Source of the DNA: Salinispirillum marinum
GTDB taxonomy: Bacteria; Pseudomonadota; Gammaproteobacteria; Pseudomonadales; Natronospirillaceae
Strand: one strand, 5' to 3'
DNA length: 64,000 bases
Assembly (NCBI RefSeq): GCF_042651565.1
Contig: NZ_JBHSDF010000004.1
A program made the translations under genes and the position numbers. Below, one piece after another: positions 43,494 through 52,200 of the stretch. Numbering within the stretch: the stretch's first letter is position 1; the number at the start of each line of letters is the position of its first letter. The notes beneath the pieces are model-generated. The model was not told the origin of the DNA, made no database searches, and was given only the letters and a program-made list of their open reading frames with translations.

Positions 43494-43528
43494 GCCTAAC
43501 CAGGCAAGTCACGGCGACGGTGATCTTG
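43494..43528. repeat. Truncated attC-like site cut by an insertion element
   Basis: A perfect left core GCCTAAC directly follows the stop codon. The arms CAAGTCAC (43505-43512) and GTGATCTTG (43520-43528) pair with one extra A, the extrahelical base of attC. The right core GTTRRRY is missing; the IS3-like end starts here instead. This suggests that the element inserted into, or deleted, the right half of the site. Confidence 0.6.
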
Positions 43529-43570
43529 ACCCAATAAAACGGACGCCTCTTTAAACCGAAGAGGTGCACC

Positions 43571-43908
43571 ATGCTCAAGTCCAATTTAGCCAAAAAGACA
43601 CAGCAGTACAGCCTAGAATTTAAGCGCAAGTCCGTCGAAATGACCTTCGATCCTGACGTACTGATTAAAGACGTTGCGCTCGCCATGGACATTCATCCGT
43701 TCATGCTGTCACGATGGCGCAAAGAATATCGAGAAGGGCTATTACGCCCGTCAAGGAGCAAAAAAGCTGTATCGAAAACGCCGCGCAAAACACCTACTAA
43801 ACCGAAGCCTGCAACTGGGGATGCCGAGTCTCTGGAGCTGAAACGGCTGCGCAAGGAAAACGACAAGCTCAAGCTGGAGAACGGCCTCCTAAACATACCC
43901 AACGGGGG
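43571..43908 (+). pseudogene. IS3-family transposase OrfA, disrupted
   Basis: The N-terminus (QQYSLEFKRKSVEMTFDPDV) and the DIHPFMLSRWRKEY segment are the helix-turn-helix of IS3 OrfA proteins. A lysine-rich linker and the leucine-zipper-like LELKRLRKENDKLKLENGLL follow. After about residue 112 the sequence no longer resembles OrfA, and no programmed frameshift region remains. It would normally bind the IS ends; here it is a fragment. Confidence 0.78.
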
Positions 43909-43939
43909 TACGCTGAGTGGCAGCGGATTCTGTCGGAAG

Positions 43940-44080
43940 CACCCAAGACAGATACCGATTCATATCGGCTCATGGCACCAGCTACGGAGTACGGTATTTG
44001 AGTCTATGGCTGAAGGTGTCTCACAGACAGTGGCTGCTACGACTGGAAAGACCGGCCAGACAGCCTCAGACAAAACCGGG
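43940..44080 (+). pseudogene. IS3-family transposase OrfB, N-terminal fragment with stops
   Basis: Read in the frame beginning at GATACCGATTCATATCGG, the sequence gives SYRLMAPATEYGI, a stop, VYG, a stop, then RCLTDSGCYDWKDRPDSLRQ. This resembles the start of IS3 OrfB (the usual VSRSGYYAW-RP region). No DDE catalytic residues remain. It confirms that the element has decayed. Confidence 0.6.
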
Positions 44081-44240
44081 GTGATTCACAACAGAAAATG
44101 TTGTTTTTCTGTTTTTCATACTGTCCTCCCCTCACTAGATCTATGTGCATCAAGCAAAAGCAAACATTATTTAATGTACATTAAAAATAATTCTATGTTT
44201 AAATGGCAAATCTTTAGCATACACATCGAATGAGGATTTT

Positions 44241-44265
44241 ACTGTATATAAAGACAGTATCTGTC
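44241..44265 (+). promoter_or_regulatory. Operator-like repeats upstream of the restriction-modification regulator
   Basis: GACAG-TAT-CTGTC at 44253-44265 is a perfect inverted repeat, and ACTGT at 44241 pairs with ACAGT at 44254 as an overlapping second repeat. A TATATAA lies in between. The block ends three bases before the ATG of the HTH gene. This is the layout of C-boxes, where controller proteins bind their own promoter. Confidence 0.5.
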
Positions 44266-44268
44266 AGT

Positions 44269-44541
44269 ATGGATTATGAAGAGTTCAAACGTCAGTTAGG
44301 CAAAGCGGGTATTTCCGGGCGTGAGTTTTCCAGAATCGTGAAACTCAATCCCAACTCACTAACCAACTATTCTAAGACCGGAAAGATCCCGGCGCATTGG
44401 GCCATTGTTGTCGTTCTCATGGGAGAGATGGCAGAGAAAGGTCTGGACTTTAAAACTGTCATCGAAAGCGTAGAGCTTGAACCCAATAAGCCTAGAGGTG
44501 CTGCAAAAGATGGTCAGTTTGGTGGAAACAGAAAAGAGTAA
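44269..44541 (+). CDS. Small HTH regulator of the restriction-modification gene
   Basis: A 90-residue protein with a helix-turn-helix: AGISGREFSRIVKLNPNSLT (about residues 11-30), followed by PAHWAIVVVLMGEMAEKGLD. It resembles the small XRE-like proteins that precede fused restriction-methylase genes. I use ATG 44269; there is no ribosome site, and operator-like repeats end three bases upstream, so the mRNA may be leaderless as for other controller proteins. An in-frame ATG at 44230 is the alternative. It probably represses or times expression of the downstream R-M gene, which starts 13 bases after its stop. Confidence 0.72.
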   Translation: MDYEEFKRQLGKAGISGREFSRIVKLNPNSLTNYSKTGKIPAHWAIVVVLMGEMAEKGLDFKTVIESVELEPNKPRGAAKDGQFGGNRKE

Positions 44542-44554
44542 GGCGCAGGAAATA

Positions 44555-47500
44555 ATGAAACAACACGCAGTCCAGCTAGTTAAGGATGTCATTGAGAAGA
44601 CTGAAAGCGCTCAGAACGAGTATCAGTTGCAGCACGAAATTGAGTTGTCATTTAAAGAACTTAGCCGAAACCTGAACGGTATCTGGAAACCTTGCCCTAT
44701 TCAGCGGCGGGTGCCAGATGGAAAAGGTGGTTATAAATGGGTCGACTCTGCTCACGGCGCTGTCATTATTGAGTATGAAGGCCCAAAGTCCTTCAATAAA
44801 AAGAATAATGGAAAGTGTAAACATGGCAAAAGACAGGCCGAAGAATACGCCCAACTTTTGCATCGTGATGAAGGTCGTGAGCTGTCAGATTACACCATGG
44901 TAGCGTGGGACGGCGAGAGTATAGCATTTGGTCGTCATGATACGTCCGGTGTGCCAGTGTGGGAAACCTTACAGGCTTTTGATGAAAAAGCCGCGACAAG
45001 ACTCATTAAGGAACTCATCAACAACGGGACACCACTGGTTTCAGCCATCCTGTTAAAAGAAGTTGTTGGACCTGACTCTAAATATGGGCAACAACTCATT
45101 CCTATGTTTTTTGATGCAATCGTCCTAGCAGATGCAGGTGGCACTTCAAAGGAAAAGCTGCTCTACACTGAATGGAACCGCCTCTTTGGTCAGGTTGTTG
45201 GGATTCAGCCTGACGGAATGAGAAACCTGATAGAGCGGCAAAGCGCTCATCATGACGCTGAGTACACAAAAAACATATCGGCATATTTATTTTCACTCAA
45301 TACTTACATTGCACTACTGGCTAAAATAGTCGCCGCATGTGCTTTGCCCGGCTCCACACAAAACATCCTGAATACAACCATTGATGTTCAGGAGCGTATC
45401 AATTCAATGGAAACCGGAAAGTTGTTCAAGAATGCGGGTATTTCAAATATGTATGCCGGAGACTTCTTCTCCTGGTATCTGGAAGACGACAACTGGACTC
45501 AATTTGCAAAGGTTATTGACGACTTGTTGGTGGAATTATCAATCGTTGATTTTGAAATCAGTAAGAAACGACCTGAAAGTACCAGAGATCTGTTTAAGGG
45601 GATATATGAAGGATTCGTACCCCGCGAGCTTCGACACGCGCTTGGTGAGTTCTATACACCAGACTGGCTGGCAGAACATGGGCTTGATGTTATTGAATGG
45701 GATTTGGAATCTGACCTGCTTGATCCTACCTGTGGATCAGGTACGTTTTTGCTTGAAGCAATAAGGCGAAGAAGAGTTGCAAAACCTGGAGCGGATGCAG
45801 TTGAGTTGTTGTCCGGCCTGTACGGCATAGATCTTAATCCTCTTGCCGTATTGAGTGCGAAAGGCTCTATCGTGACGTTTATAGCTCCATATTTAAACCC
45901 ACAAAATCCTGTAACAATTCCCGTATACATGGCTGATGCCATCAACACGGCCAATATTCACCCTGATGGTTGTTATGAATATAATCTTCTGACAGATAAA
46001 GGCGAAAAGCTGTTCAGAGTGCCAGAGAAACTGATTCTGGATGACCAATTCTATGCCGTATTTCAGCAGCTTAAACTTTGGATTATGGATGACTTACCCG
46101 CCAGTAAGATATCTGAACACCTTCTTAAAATGGTCGCATCATTAAACCTCAACAAAATAGAGGAAACAGCCCTCAATAATGCGGTTAATACATTGGTTGA
46201 GCTGCATAAAGAAGGTTGGGATGGAATATGGTGTTCTATCCTTGCAGAGCGATTCAGAGCGGGTTCGATAAGTCCGGTTAAATTCATTTGTGGTAATCCT
46301 CCCTGGGTTAAATGGAGCCACTTACCAAGAGCCTATGTCAAAGCCGTTAATGACAAATGCCGAAGTATGGGAGTATTTAGCTCTGATAAATGGGTTGGAG
46401 GCATTGAGTCTGATATTTCTACCGTCATCACTTTTGAGGCTATTCGAAAATATTTGAAGGACGGTGGAAGACTTGGATTTTTCATAACCGGTACTGTTTT
46501 TTCAAATGAATCCAGTGAAGGCTTCAGACGCTTTAAAATTGATGAAGGCCGTATCAATTGTGCGGTGACTCTGGTGGAAGATTACAACGCCATTAAGCCC
46601 TTTGATGGTGTCAGTAACTTTCCGACTTTACTGGTTGTTGAGCGTGGTGAAAATACCAGGTATCCAATCACTTACAAAAAATGGTCAGCGAAAAACGCTA
46701 AAAACAAAACCATCCGCTCTTTTTCAGATGCATCAGACTTTCGTGAACAGGCAGAAAGTGAAAACTTATTTGCAAAGCCCGCACCTGGCGGTAAGAACGA
46801 TTCGCGTCCATGGCTAATTGCGACAAAGAAAGAGCACAAGGTGTTTAAATATGTGTTCAATGAAGGAAAAAGCCACTATGTAGCCAGAAAAGGTATTACA
46901 ACCGACAGGCACGCCATATTTTGGGTAGACATCCTGGATAAGCAAATGACTAATGGAAACGTGACTATCCGAAACAGAGTGCAGGAAGGGCGTACAAAGG
47001 GAATACCTGAGATAACCGATGTCGTTGAAGCAGAGCACATTTTCCCTATGCTCAGAGGAAAGGATGTGACGAAGTTTAGGGCCGTTCCAACACCGTTTCA
47101 TTCTCTCGTGCCGCAACGAGAGATGCATGGAGATCCTGATCTGCCATTCGATTACCCAAATACCTACCAGTTCCTGGAGCAATTTAAAGAACAGTTAAAA
47201 GTTCGGTCCAGTTTAAAGCGCTTCCAACAGAACAAACCATATTACTCCCTCTGGAGTACGGGCCAATATACGTTTTCTCCGTATAAAGTGTTGTGGCGGG
47301 AAATGAACAACAAAACGTTTTTCGCGGCCTATATTGGTCCTGTTGAGGACGAAATATTAGGGACCAAAGTCGTTGTGCCTGACCATAAACTCTACTTTAT
47401 CCCGGTGGAAACAGAAGACCATGCTGCGTTTCTGACAGGTTTTCTCAATTCAACCTATGTAGCAAAAGCTGTGATGGCTTACGGCTCACTATTGAGCCTC

Positions 47501-47671
47501 GGGTCCAGCGTTGCTGAATACCTCAAAATACCAGAGTTTGACGATATGGATAGTGTTCACCTGGCTATTAGCGAGATTGCCCGTATAGCAACAATGTCTG
47601 GTGGTGACATTTCGGAAGAAGAACAACAGGAACTTGATGATTTGGTTAACGAGGTGTTGGGAATTAAGTAA
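44555..47671 (+). CDS. Type IIG-like restriction endonuclease/N6-adenine methyltransferase
   Basis: A 1038-residue fused enzyme. The methyltransferase core has the SAM motif DPTCGSGTFLLEA (near 390) and the catalytic N-P-P-W (NPPWVKW, near 580), which marks N6-adenine methylases of the Eco57I kind. The N-terminal region has Asp64 and an E-Y-E at 73-75 (VIIEYEGP), then KHGKRQAEEYA, compatible with a PD-(D/E)xK nuclease variant. The C-terminal third (about 770-1000) resembles target-recognition domains. It should cut and methylate the same DNA site as a phage barrier. I chose ATG 44555 behind AGGA; a TTG at 44477 would overlap the regulator. The low GC content suggests transfer. Confidence 0.83.
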   Translation: MKQHAVQLVKDVIEKTESAQNEYQLQHEIELSFKELSRNLNGIWKPCPIQRRVPDGKGGYKWVDSAHGAVIIEYEGPKSFNKKNNGKCKHGKRQAEEYAQLLHRDEGRELSDYTMVAWDGESIAFGRHDTSGVPVWETLQAFDEKAATRLIKELINNGTPLVSAILLKEVVGPDSKYGQQLIPMFFDAIVLADAGGTSKEKLLYTEWNRLFGQVVGIQPDGMRNLIERQSAHHDAEYTKNISAYLFSLNTYIALLAKIVAACALPGSTQNILNTTIDVQERINSMETGKLFKNAGISNMYAGDFFSWYLEDDNWTQFAKVIDDLLVELSIVDFEISKKRPESTRDLFKGIYEGFVPRELRHALGEFYTPDWLAEHGLDVIEWDLESDLLDPTCGSGTFLLEAIRRRRVAKPGADAVELLSGLYGIDLNPLAVLSAKGSIVTFIAPYLNPQNPVTIPVYMADAINTANIHPDGCYEYNLLTDKGEKLFRVPEKLILDDQFYAVFQQLKLWIMDDLPASKISEHLLKMVASLNLNKIEETALNNAVNTLVELHKEGWDGIWCSILAERFRAGSISPVKFICGNPPWVKWSHLPRAYVKAVNDKCRSMGVFSSDKWVGGIESDISTVITFEAIRKYLKDGGRLGFFITGTVFSNESSEGFRRFKIDEGRINCAVTLVEDYNAIKPFDGVSNFPTLLVVERGENTRYPITYKKWSAKNAKNKTIRSFSDASDFREQAESENLFAKPAPGGKNDSRPWLIATKKEHKVFKYVFNEGKSHYVARKGITTDRHAIFWVDILDKQMTNGNVTIRNRVQEGRTKGIPEITDVVEAEHIFPMLRGKDVTKFRAVPTPFHSLVPQREMHGDPDLPFDYPNTYQFLEQFKEQLKVRSSLKRFQQNKPYYSLWSTGQYTFSPYKVLWREMNNKTFFAAYIGPVEDEILGTKVVVPDHKLYFIPVETEDHAAFLTGFLNSTYVAKAVMAYGSLLSLGSSVAEYLKIPEFDDMDSVHLAISEIARIATMSGGDISEEEQQELDDLVNEVLGIK

Positions 47672-47683
47672 TATTTGTAATAT

Positions 47684-47715
47684 AAACCCGGTAAAACATT
47701 GTTTTTACTGGGTTT
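47684..47715 (+). terminator. Terminator after the restriction-modification gene
   Basis: A long stem (aaacccggtaaa / tttactgggttt, one mismatch) lies 13 bases after the stop codon, with a T-rich loop flank. It should end the regulator-RM transcript before the fosA-like gene. Confidence 0.7.
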
Positions 47716-47783
47716 GTGCATTTGTTACATAATTCCGATAATACCGTTGGACTTCAAACTCTGTTTCTATGAATGAAAAGTTT

Positions 47784-48182
47784 ATGCTTCAAGGCCTAAA
47801 TCACATCACCATTGCCATCAGTGACGTAGTGCGCTCTCTTGCGTTTTACACGGAGTTCGTAGGTATGAAAGCCCATGTCCGTTGGGACCGTGGCGCTTAC
47901 CTTAGCCTTGGCGGTGTTTGGTTTTGTCTGTCGTGCGATGACGTTTCACCAAGTCAGGATTATTCACACATCGCATTTGATATCGCGGAGCAAGATTTCG
48001 CTGAATTCAGAAAAAAGTTGCGTGATGCGGGAGTCATCGAGTGGAAGCAAAACGTCAGTGAAGGTGATTCGGTGTATTTTTTAGATCCAGATGGCAACAA
48101 GCTCGAAGCCCACAGTGGCGATTTACAAACCCGTTTAAAGGCGTTGAAGGAAAAGCCATATTCAGGGTTGGAGTGGCTGTAA
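47784..48182 (+). CDS. fosA: FosA-type fosfomycin thiol transferase
   Basis: A 132-residue metalloenzyme of the vicinal-oxygen-chelate fold that adds glutathione to fosfomycin. Counting from ATG 47784, metal ligands His7 (GLNHIT), His62 (YSHIAFD) and Glu108 (NKLEAH) are present, as are the phosphonate-binding residues Lys88, Ser92, Ser96, Tyr98 and Arg117. All correspond to those of plasmid and Pseudomonas FosA. The in-frame ATG at 47769 adds five residues; the family starts at MLxGLNH, so I prefer 47784. It stands between two terminators in the accessory region, so it may be acquired. Activity is predicted from residues only. Confidence 0.87.
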   Translation: MLQGLNHITIAISDVVRSLAFYTEFVGMKAHVRWDRGAYLSLGGVWFCLSCDDVSPSQDYSHIAFDIAEQDFAEFRKKLRDAGVIEWKQNVSEGDSVYFLDPDGNKLEAHSGDLQTRLKALKEKPYSGLEWL

Positions 48183-48525
48183 ACTGGCTGACGGAGTTAA
48201 AAAGGTCGCCAGCAGAGCTGTTGGCAGAGATTTCAGCGTTGTGTGATTTTTGCGCCATTTTTCTTGACCATAAACGGATAGTCGATCATTTAACTGCTAT
48301 GGGTTGTTGGTTGTTTCATTACTTGTCTGGCAAAAAACGTTTGACGATCTGCCAGCCGTGTAAGACGATGCGGGTATGAACCGATACCTTCAACAACAGC
48401 CCGCACGAATTATCATCATTCCTTGAGAATGGTGGGATAGCTGTTGCCGTGATGTATCTAAAACCCACCCAAAGCGGTGGGTTTTTTGTTTCTGCTGCTT
48501 TGGAAGCGTTATGTTTGGAGGCAGT
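48183..48525. other. Intergenic region after the fosA-like gene
   Basis: About 340 bases. An open frame at 48173-48379 overlaps the end of the fosA-like gene and shows no domain or ribosome site, so I do not call it. The region ends in a strong terminator (48461-48489) that lies just before the next gene. Confidence 0.5.
48461..48489 (+). terminator. Rho-independent terminator
   Basis: A stem of aaacccacc paired with ggtgggttt is closed by a short loop and followed by a T-run. It would stop rightward transcription from the fosA-like gene. Confidence 0.85.
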
Positions 48526-49050
48526 ATGAACAAAGTGGCGGTGTTTGGTAAACCGGGCAGTGGTAAGTCGACGTTGAGCAAGGCGCTATCATCAGCGACC
48601 GGCATTCCTCTGCATCAATTGGATTCCATCGTTTACCAGAAGAACGGTGCGCTGGTGGATCGCCCAACGTTTGATGCGGCGCATGAGAATATCCTAGCGT
48701 CTGAGCGTTGGGTCATTGATGGTTTTGGCCCAATAGGGGCTTTTAACCAGCGTCTTGAGGCGGCGGATACGTTGATCTACGTCGATCTCCCTTACACCAC
48801 AAGCTATTGGTTTGTGACCAAGCGGCTGCTCAAAGGGCTTTTCATAAAACCGGAAGGCTGGCCGGATGGCAGTTCGGTGTTAAAAGGAACCTTGGCAAGC
48901 TATAAGGTGTTAAGGCTGTGTCCCAAGTTTTGGAATGACGATTTTTCGCGTCGGTTGCACAGTTATTCGGCCCATAAATCCGTTTTCATCGTTCGTTCGG
49001 TTTCTGAACTCGATGGATTTGTGGATCAACACTGCAAGCCGATGAGGTGA
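48526..49050 (+). CDS. P-loop kinase-like protein (adenylate kinase / topology modulation type)
   Basis: A 174-residue nucleotide-binding protein. The P-loop is VFGKPGSGKSTLSKAL at the N-terminus, then IPLHQLDSIVY and WVIDGF, which fit the family called DNA topology modulation protein or FlaR-like kinases. A Trp/Arg lid segment (YWFVTKRLLKGLF) follows. The substrate is unknown. I choose ATG 48526 because GGAGG lies five bases upstream; an in-frame ATG at 48511 lies before the ribosome site. It marks the right edge of the accessory region or the first gene after it. Confidence 0.8.
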   Translation: MNKVAVFGKPGSGKSTLSKALSSATGIPLHQLDSIVYQKNGALVDRPTFDAAHENILASERWVIDGFGPIGAFNQRLEAADTLIYVDLPYTTSYWFVTKRLLKGLFIKPEGWPDGSSVLKGTLASYKVLRLCPKFWNDDFSRRLHSYSAHKSVFIVRSVSELDGFVDQHCKPMR

Positions 49051-49212
49051 CAGGCCGGTTGGTAGCAAATCCTGAAATAATAAACGTAAAAAGCGTGGAG
49101 TGTGCGGTTGGCCGGACTGCGCCGCACCGCACCGCACCTTAACCATCCCTCCCTACCCATTACCTACGCAGTTCCTTATACTACGCGCCCATTTTGCTGA
49201 TCCTGGCGCGTT

Positions 49213-52200
49213 ATGTCTGCAACACCTTCCTGGCCACAAGCCGAACAGATTCTCACCCACGTTCAATGTCGGGACCGCCATGCGCTAACGCAGCAGCTCG
49301 CGCGTTTGCGGCAGCGTTCGACAGCGGGTGATGACATTCTGGCCGACTTTGAACGTTGGCTAGGCAAGGCAGAGCACAGCTTAACGCAGGTGCAGCAGCG
49401 CCGTTTGAACACGCCCAAAGTCACGGTGGATGCGCAACTGCCGGTAGGTGAGCAAGCGGCTCAGTTGCAGGCGGCTATTGAGCAGCACCAAGTGGTGATT
49501 GTGGCGGGTGAAACGGGGTCGGGTAAAACCACGCAGTTACCAAAAATTTGTTTGCAAGCGGGTAGGGGAACGCAAGGGTTGATCGGTCATACCCAGCCCC
49601 GGCGTTTGGCGGCGCGTGCGGTCGCTACCCGGATTGCCGAAGAATTGAAAGTGCCGCTAGGGCAGCAGGTGGGGTATCAGGTGCGTTTTACTGACGACAC
49701 CACCCCGGTGACGCAAATCAAGTTGATGACGGACGGTATCTTGCTGGCGGAAACACAGAACGATCCGTTTTTGAACAAGTATGACACCCTGATCATCGAC
49801 GAAGCGCACGAACGTTCGTTGAACATCGACTTCCTGTTAGGCTACATCAATCGCCTGCTGCCAAAACGGCCTGATCTCAAGGTAATCATTACGTCGGCCA
49901 CCATTGATGTGGAACGCTTTTCGGCGCATTTTAACCAAGCGCCGGTGTTTGAGGTGTCGGGTCGGACATACCCGGTGGATATTTTGTACCGGCCGCCGAT
50001 CGAACATGAGGATTATGCGGCCGGTGGCCCGGAAGCGATTTTAGCCGCTGTTGAGGAAATTCTGGCCATGGAACGGGCCGGGCAAACGCCGCAGACGGGC
50101 GGCGATATGTTGGTATTTTTACCCGGTGAACGCGATATTCGTGAAACGGCAAAAGTGCTGCGAGATGCGGACTTGGCGCATTTGGATGTACTCCCGCTGT
50201 ACGCTCGGCTGAGCGCGGCTGACCAACAAAAAGTATTCAGCGCCGGTAAAGGCCGGCGTGTGGTGTTGTCGACCAACGTAGCGGAAACGTCCATTACGGT
50301 GCCGGGCATTCATTATGTGATTGATACCGGTGTGGCCCGCATCAGTCGCTACAGTTACAAATCGAAGGTCCAGCGCTTACCGATTGAACCCATTTCACAG
50401 GCGTCGGCCAATCAGCGCGCCGGGCGGTGCGGACGAATTGCACCCGGTGTATGTATTCGGTTGTACGCTGAAGACGATTTCAATTTGCGACCCGAATTTA
50501 CCGATGCGGAGATCCTGCGCACGAATTTGGCGTCGGTAATTTTGCAGATGCTGCACCTGAAACTGGGTGCGGTCGATCGGTTTCCGTTCATCGATCCGCC
50601 GGATCATCGGCAAATTAAAGACGGCTACACACTGCTACACGAACTACGCGCAGTGGATGACAGTAACGAACTCACACCGTTAGGGCGTAAGCTCGCTCGC
50701 TTGCCGGTAGACCCACGGCTGGCACGCATGCTGTTAGAAGCCGATCAGCGCAGCAGCTTAACGGAAGTGTTGGTGATTGTGTCTTTTTTGGCCGTGCAAG
50801 ACCCGCGTGAGCGCCCGCAAGACAAACAGGCGCAAGCGCAGCAAAAACACGCGCAAGATGTGGATAAGGAGTCGGACTTCCTGACCATTCTTAACCTCTG
50901 GCAGCGCACGGAGGAGCAGCGGCAGGCGCTGGGTACGAATCCGTTTCGGCAGTTCTGCAAGAAAGAATATTTGAATGTGCTGCGGTTGCGTGAATGGCGT
51001 GAAATTCACCGGCAATTGCAGATTATGTGCAAAGACATGGGCCTGCGGTTTAATCAAGAACCGGGCACCGGTTCGGCCATTCATCAGTCTTTATTGTCCG
51101 GCATGCTCAGCCAGATTGCGCAATGGAAAGAAGGTAAGGTGTTTACCGCAGCGCGTGGCCGTCAGTGCGTGGTGTTTCCCGGTTCGGCCTTGTACCGCAA
51201 GCCGCCAGCGTGGTTGATGGCCGCCGAAATGGTGGAAACCTCCCAGGTGTATGCACGTACGGTGGCAAAAATTGACCCTTCATGGTGTGAAAGCCTGGCG
51301 CCACACTTGTTGAAACGCGCCTATTCCGAGCCGCATTTTTCAGCCAAACGTGCCCAGGTGATGGCGTGGGAAACCTTGTCGTTGTATGGGTTGGTGATTG
51401 TTGGCAAGCGGTTGGTCAACTACGGTGCGGTTAATCCGAAAGAAAGCCGGGAGTTGTTCATTCGGCAGGGCTTGGTCGAAGGCGAATACCGCACCCAAGC
51501 GCCGTTTGCGCAGCATAATCAAGCCTTGTTGGATGAAGTAGAAACGCTGGAAGATAAGGCTCGTCGGCGCGATATTCGTGTGGACGATGAAGCCTTATTT
51601 GCGTTTTACGACGCACGTTTGCCGGAGCACATCGTGAACGGCAAAGGTTTTGAAAAATGGCGCAAAGACGCCGAGAAAGCCGACCCACGGTGTTTGTATT
51701 TCAAACCGGAAGACTTGCGCCAGCAGGACGAACTGCCGTCCGAGCAGGCCTATCCGGACCACTTCCGTTTTAATGGTTTGGAAATTCCCTTGGCCTACAA
51801 GTTTGCCCCCGGCGAACAGGACGATGGTATTACCGCTGTCGTTCCCGCCGTGGCGTTACGTCAGCTTTCACCCGAGCGTCTGGACTGGTTGGTGCCCGGC
51901 TTACTGGAAGACAAAGCCATCGCTTTGGTGAAGTGCTTACCCAAGGCGTTACGTCGCAACTTAGTGCCAGTGCCTGATACGGTTCGCCAAGCCTTGGACG
52001 GTGTCGAGCCCGATAACGTTGCGCTCACGGAAGTACTGGCCGAGCGCCTGTGGCGATTGAAAGGTGTGCGTATTCAGCCGGAAGACTGGCAGCCCGACAA
52101 CATTGACCAGCATTTGCGGTTTAACATCAAGGTGGTGGACGAGCGAGGGAAAACGCTGACTCAGGGGCGTGATTTGCATGCGTTGTGGAGTGCGATTACC

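Larger units (their letters stand above)
43527..44090 (+). mobile_element. Decayed IS3-family insertion sequence remnant
   Basis: The left end starts TGACCCAATAAAACGG, followed 44 bases later by an OrfA-type start. The first frame is a typical IS3 OrfA for about 110 codons, then breaks. A stretch near 43940-44080 matches the N-terminus of OrfB when translated with two stop codons. The right end is gone, so the element is dead and truncated. It lies between the cassette genes and the restriction-modification genes. Confidence 0.75.

Noticed and set aside
44477..44554. TTG start 78 bases earlier for the restriction-methylase
   Set aside because: It would overlap the regulator gene by 65 bases without a ribosome site, while ATG 44555 has AGGA just upstream.
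48173..48379. Open frame after the fosA-like gene
   Set aside because: It overlaps the end of fosA, has no ribosome site or domain, and its codon pattern is unlike that of the neighbours.
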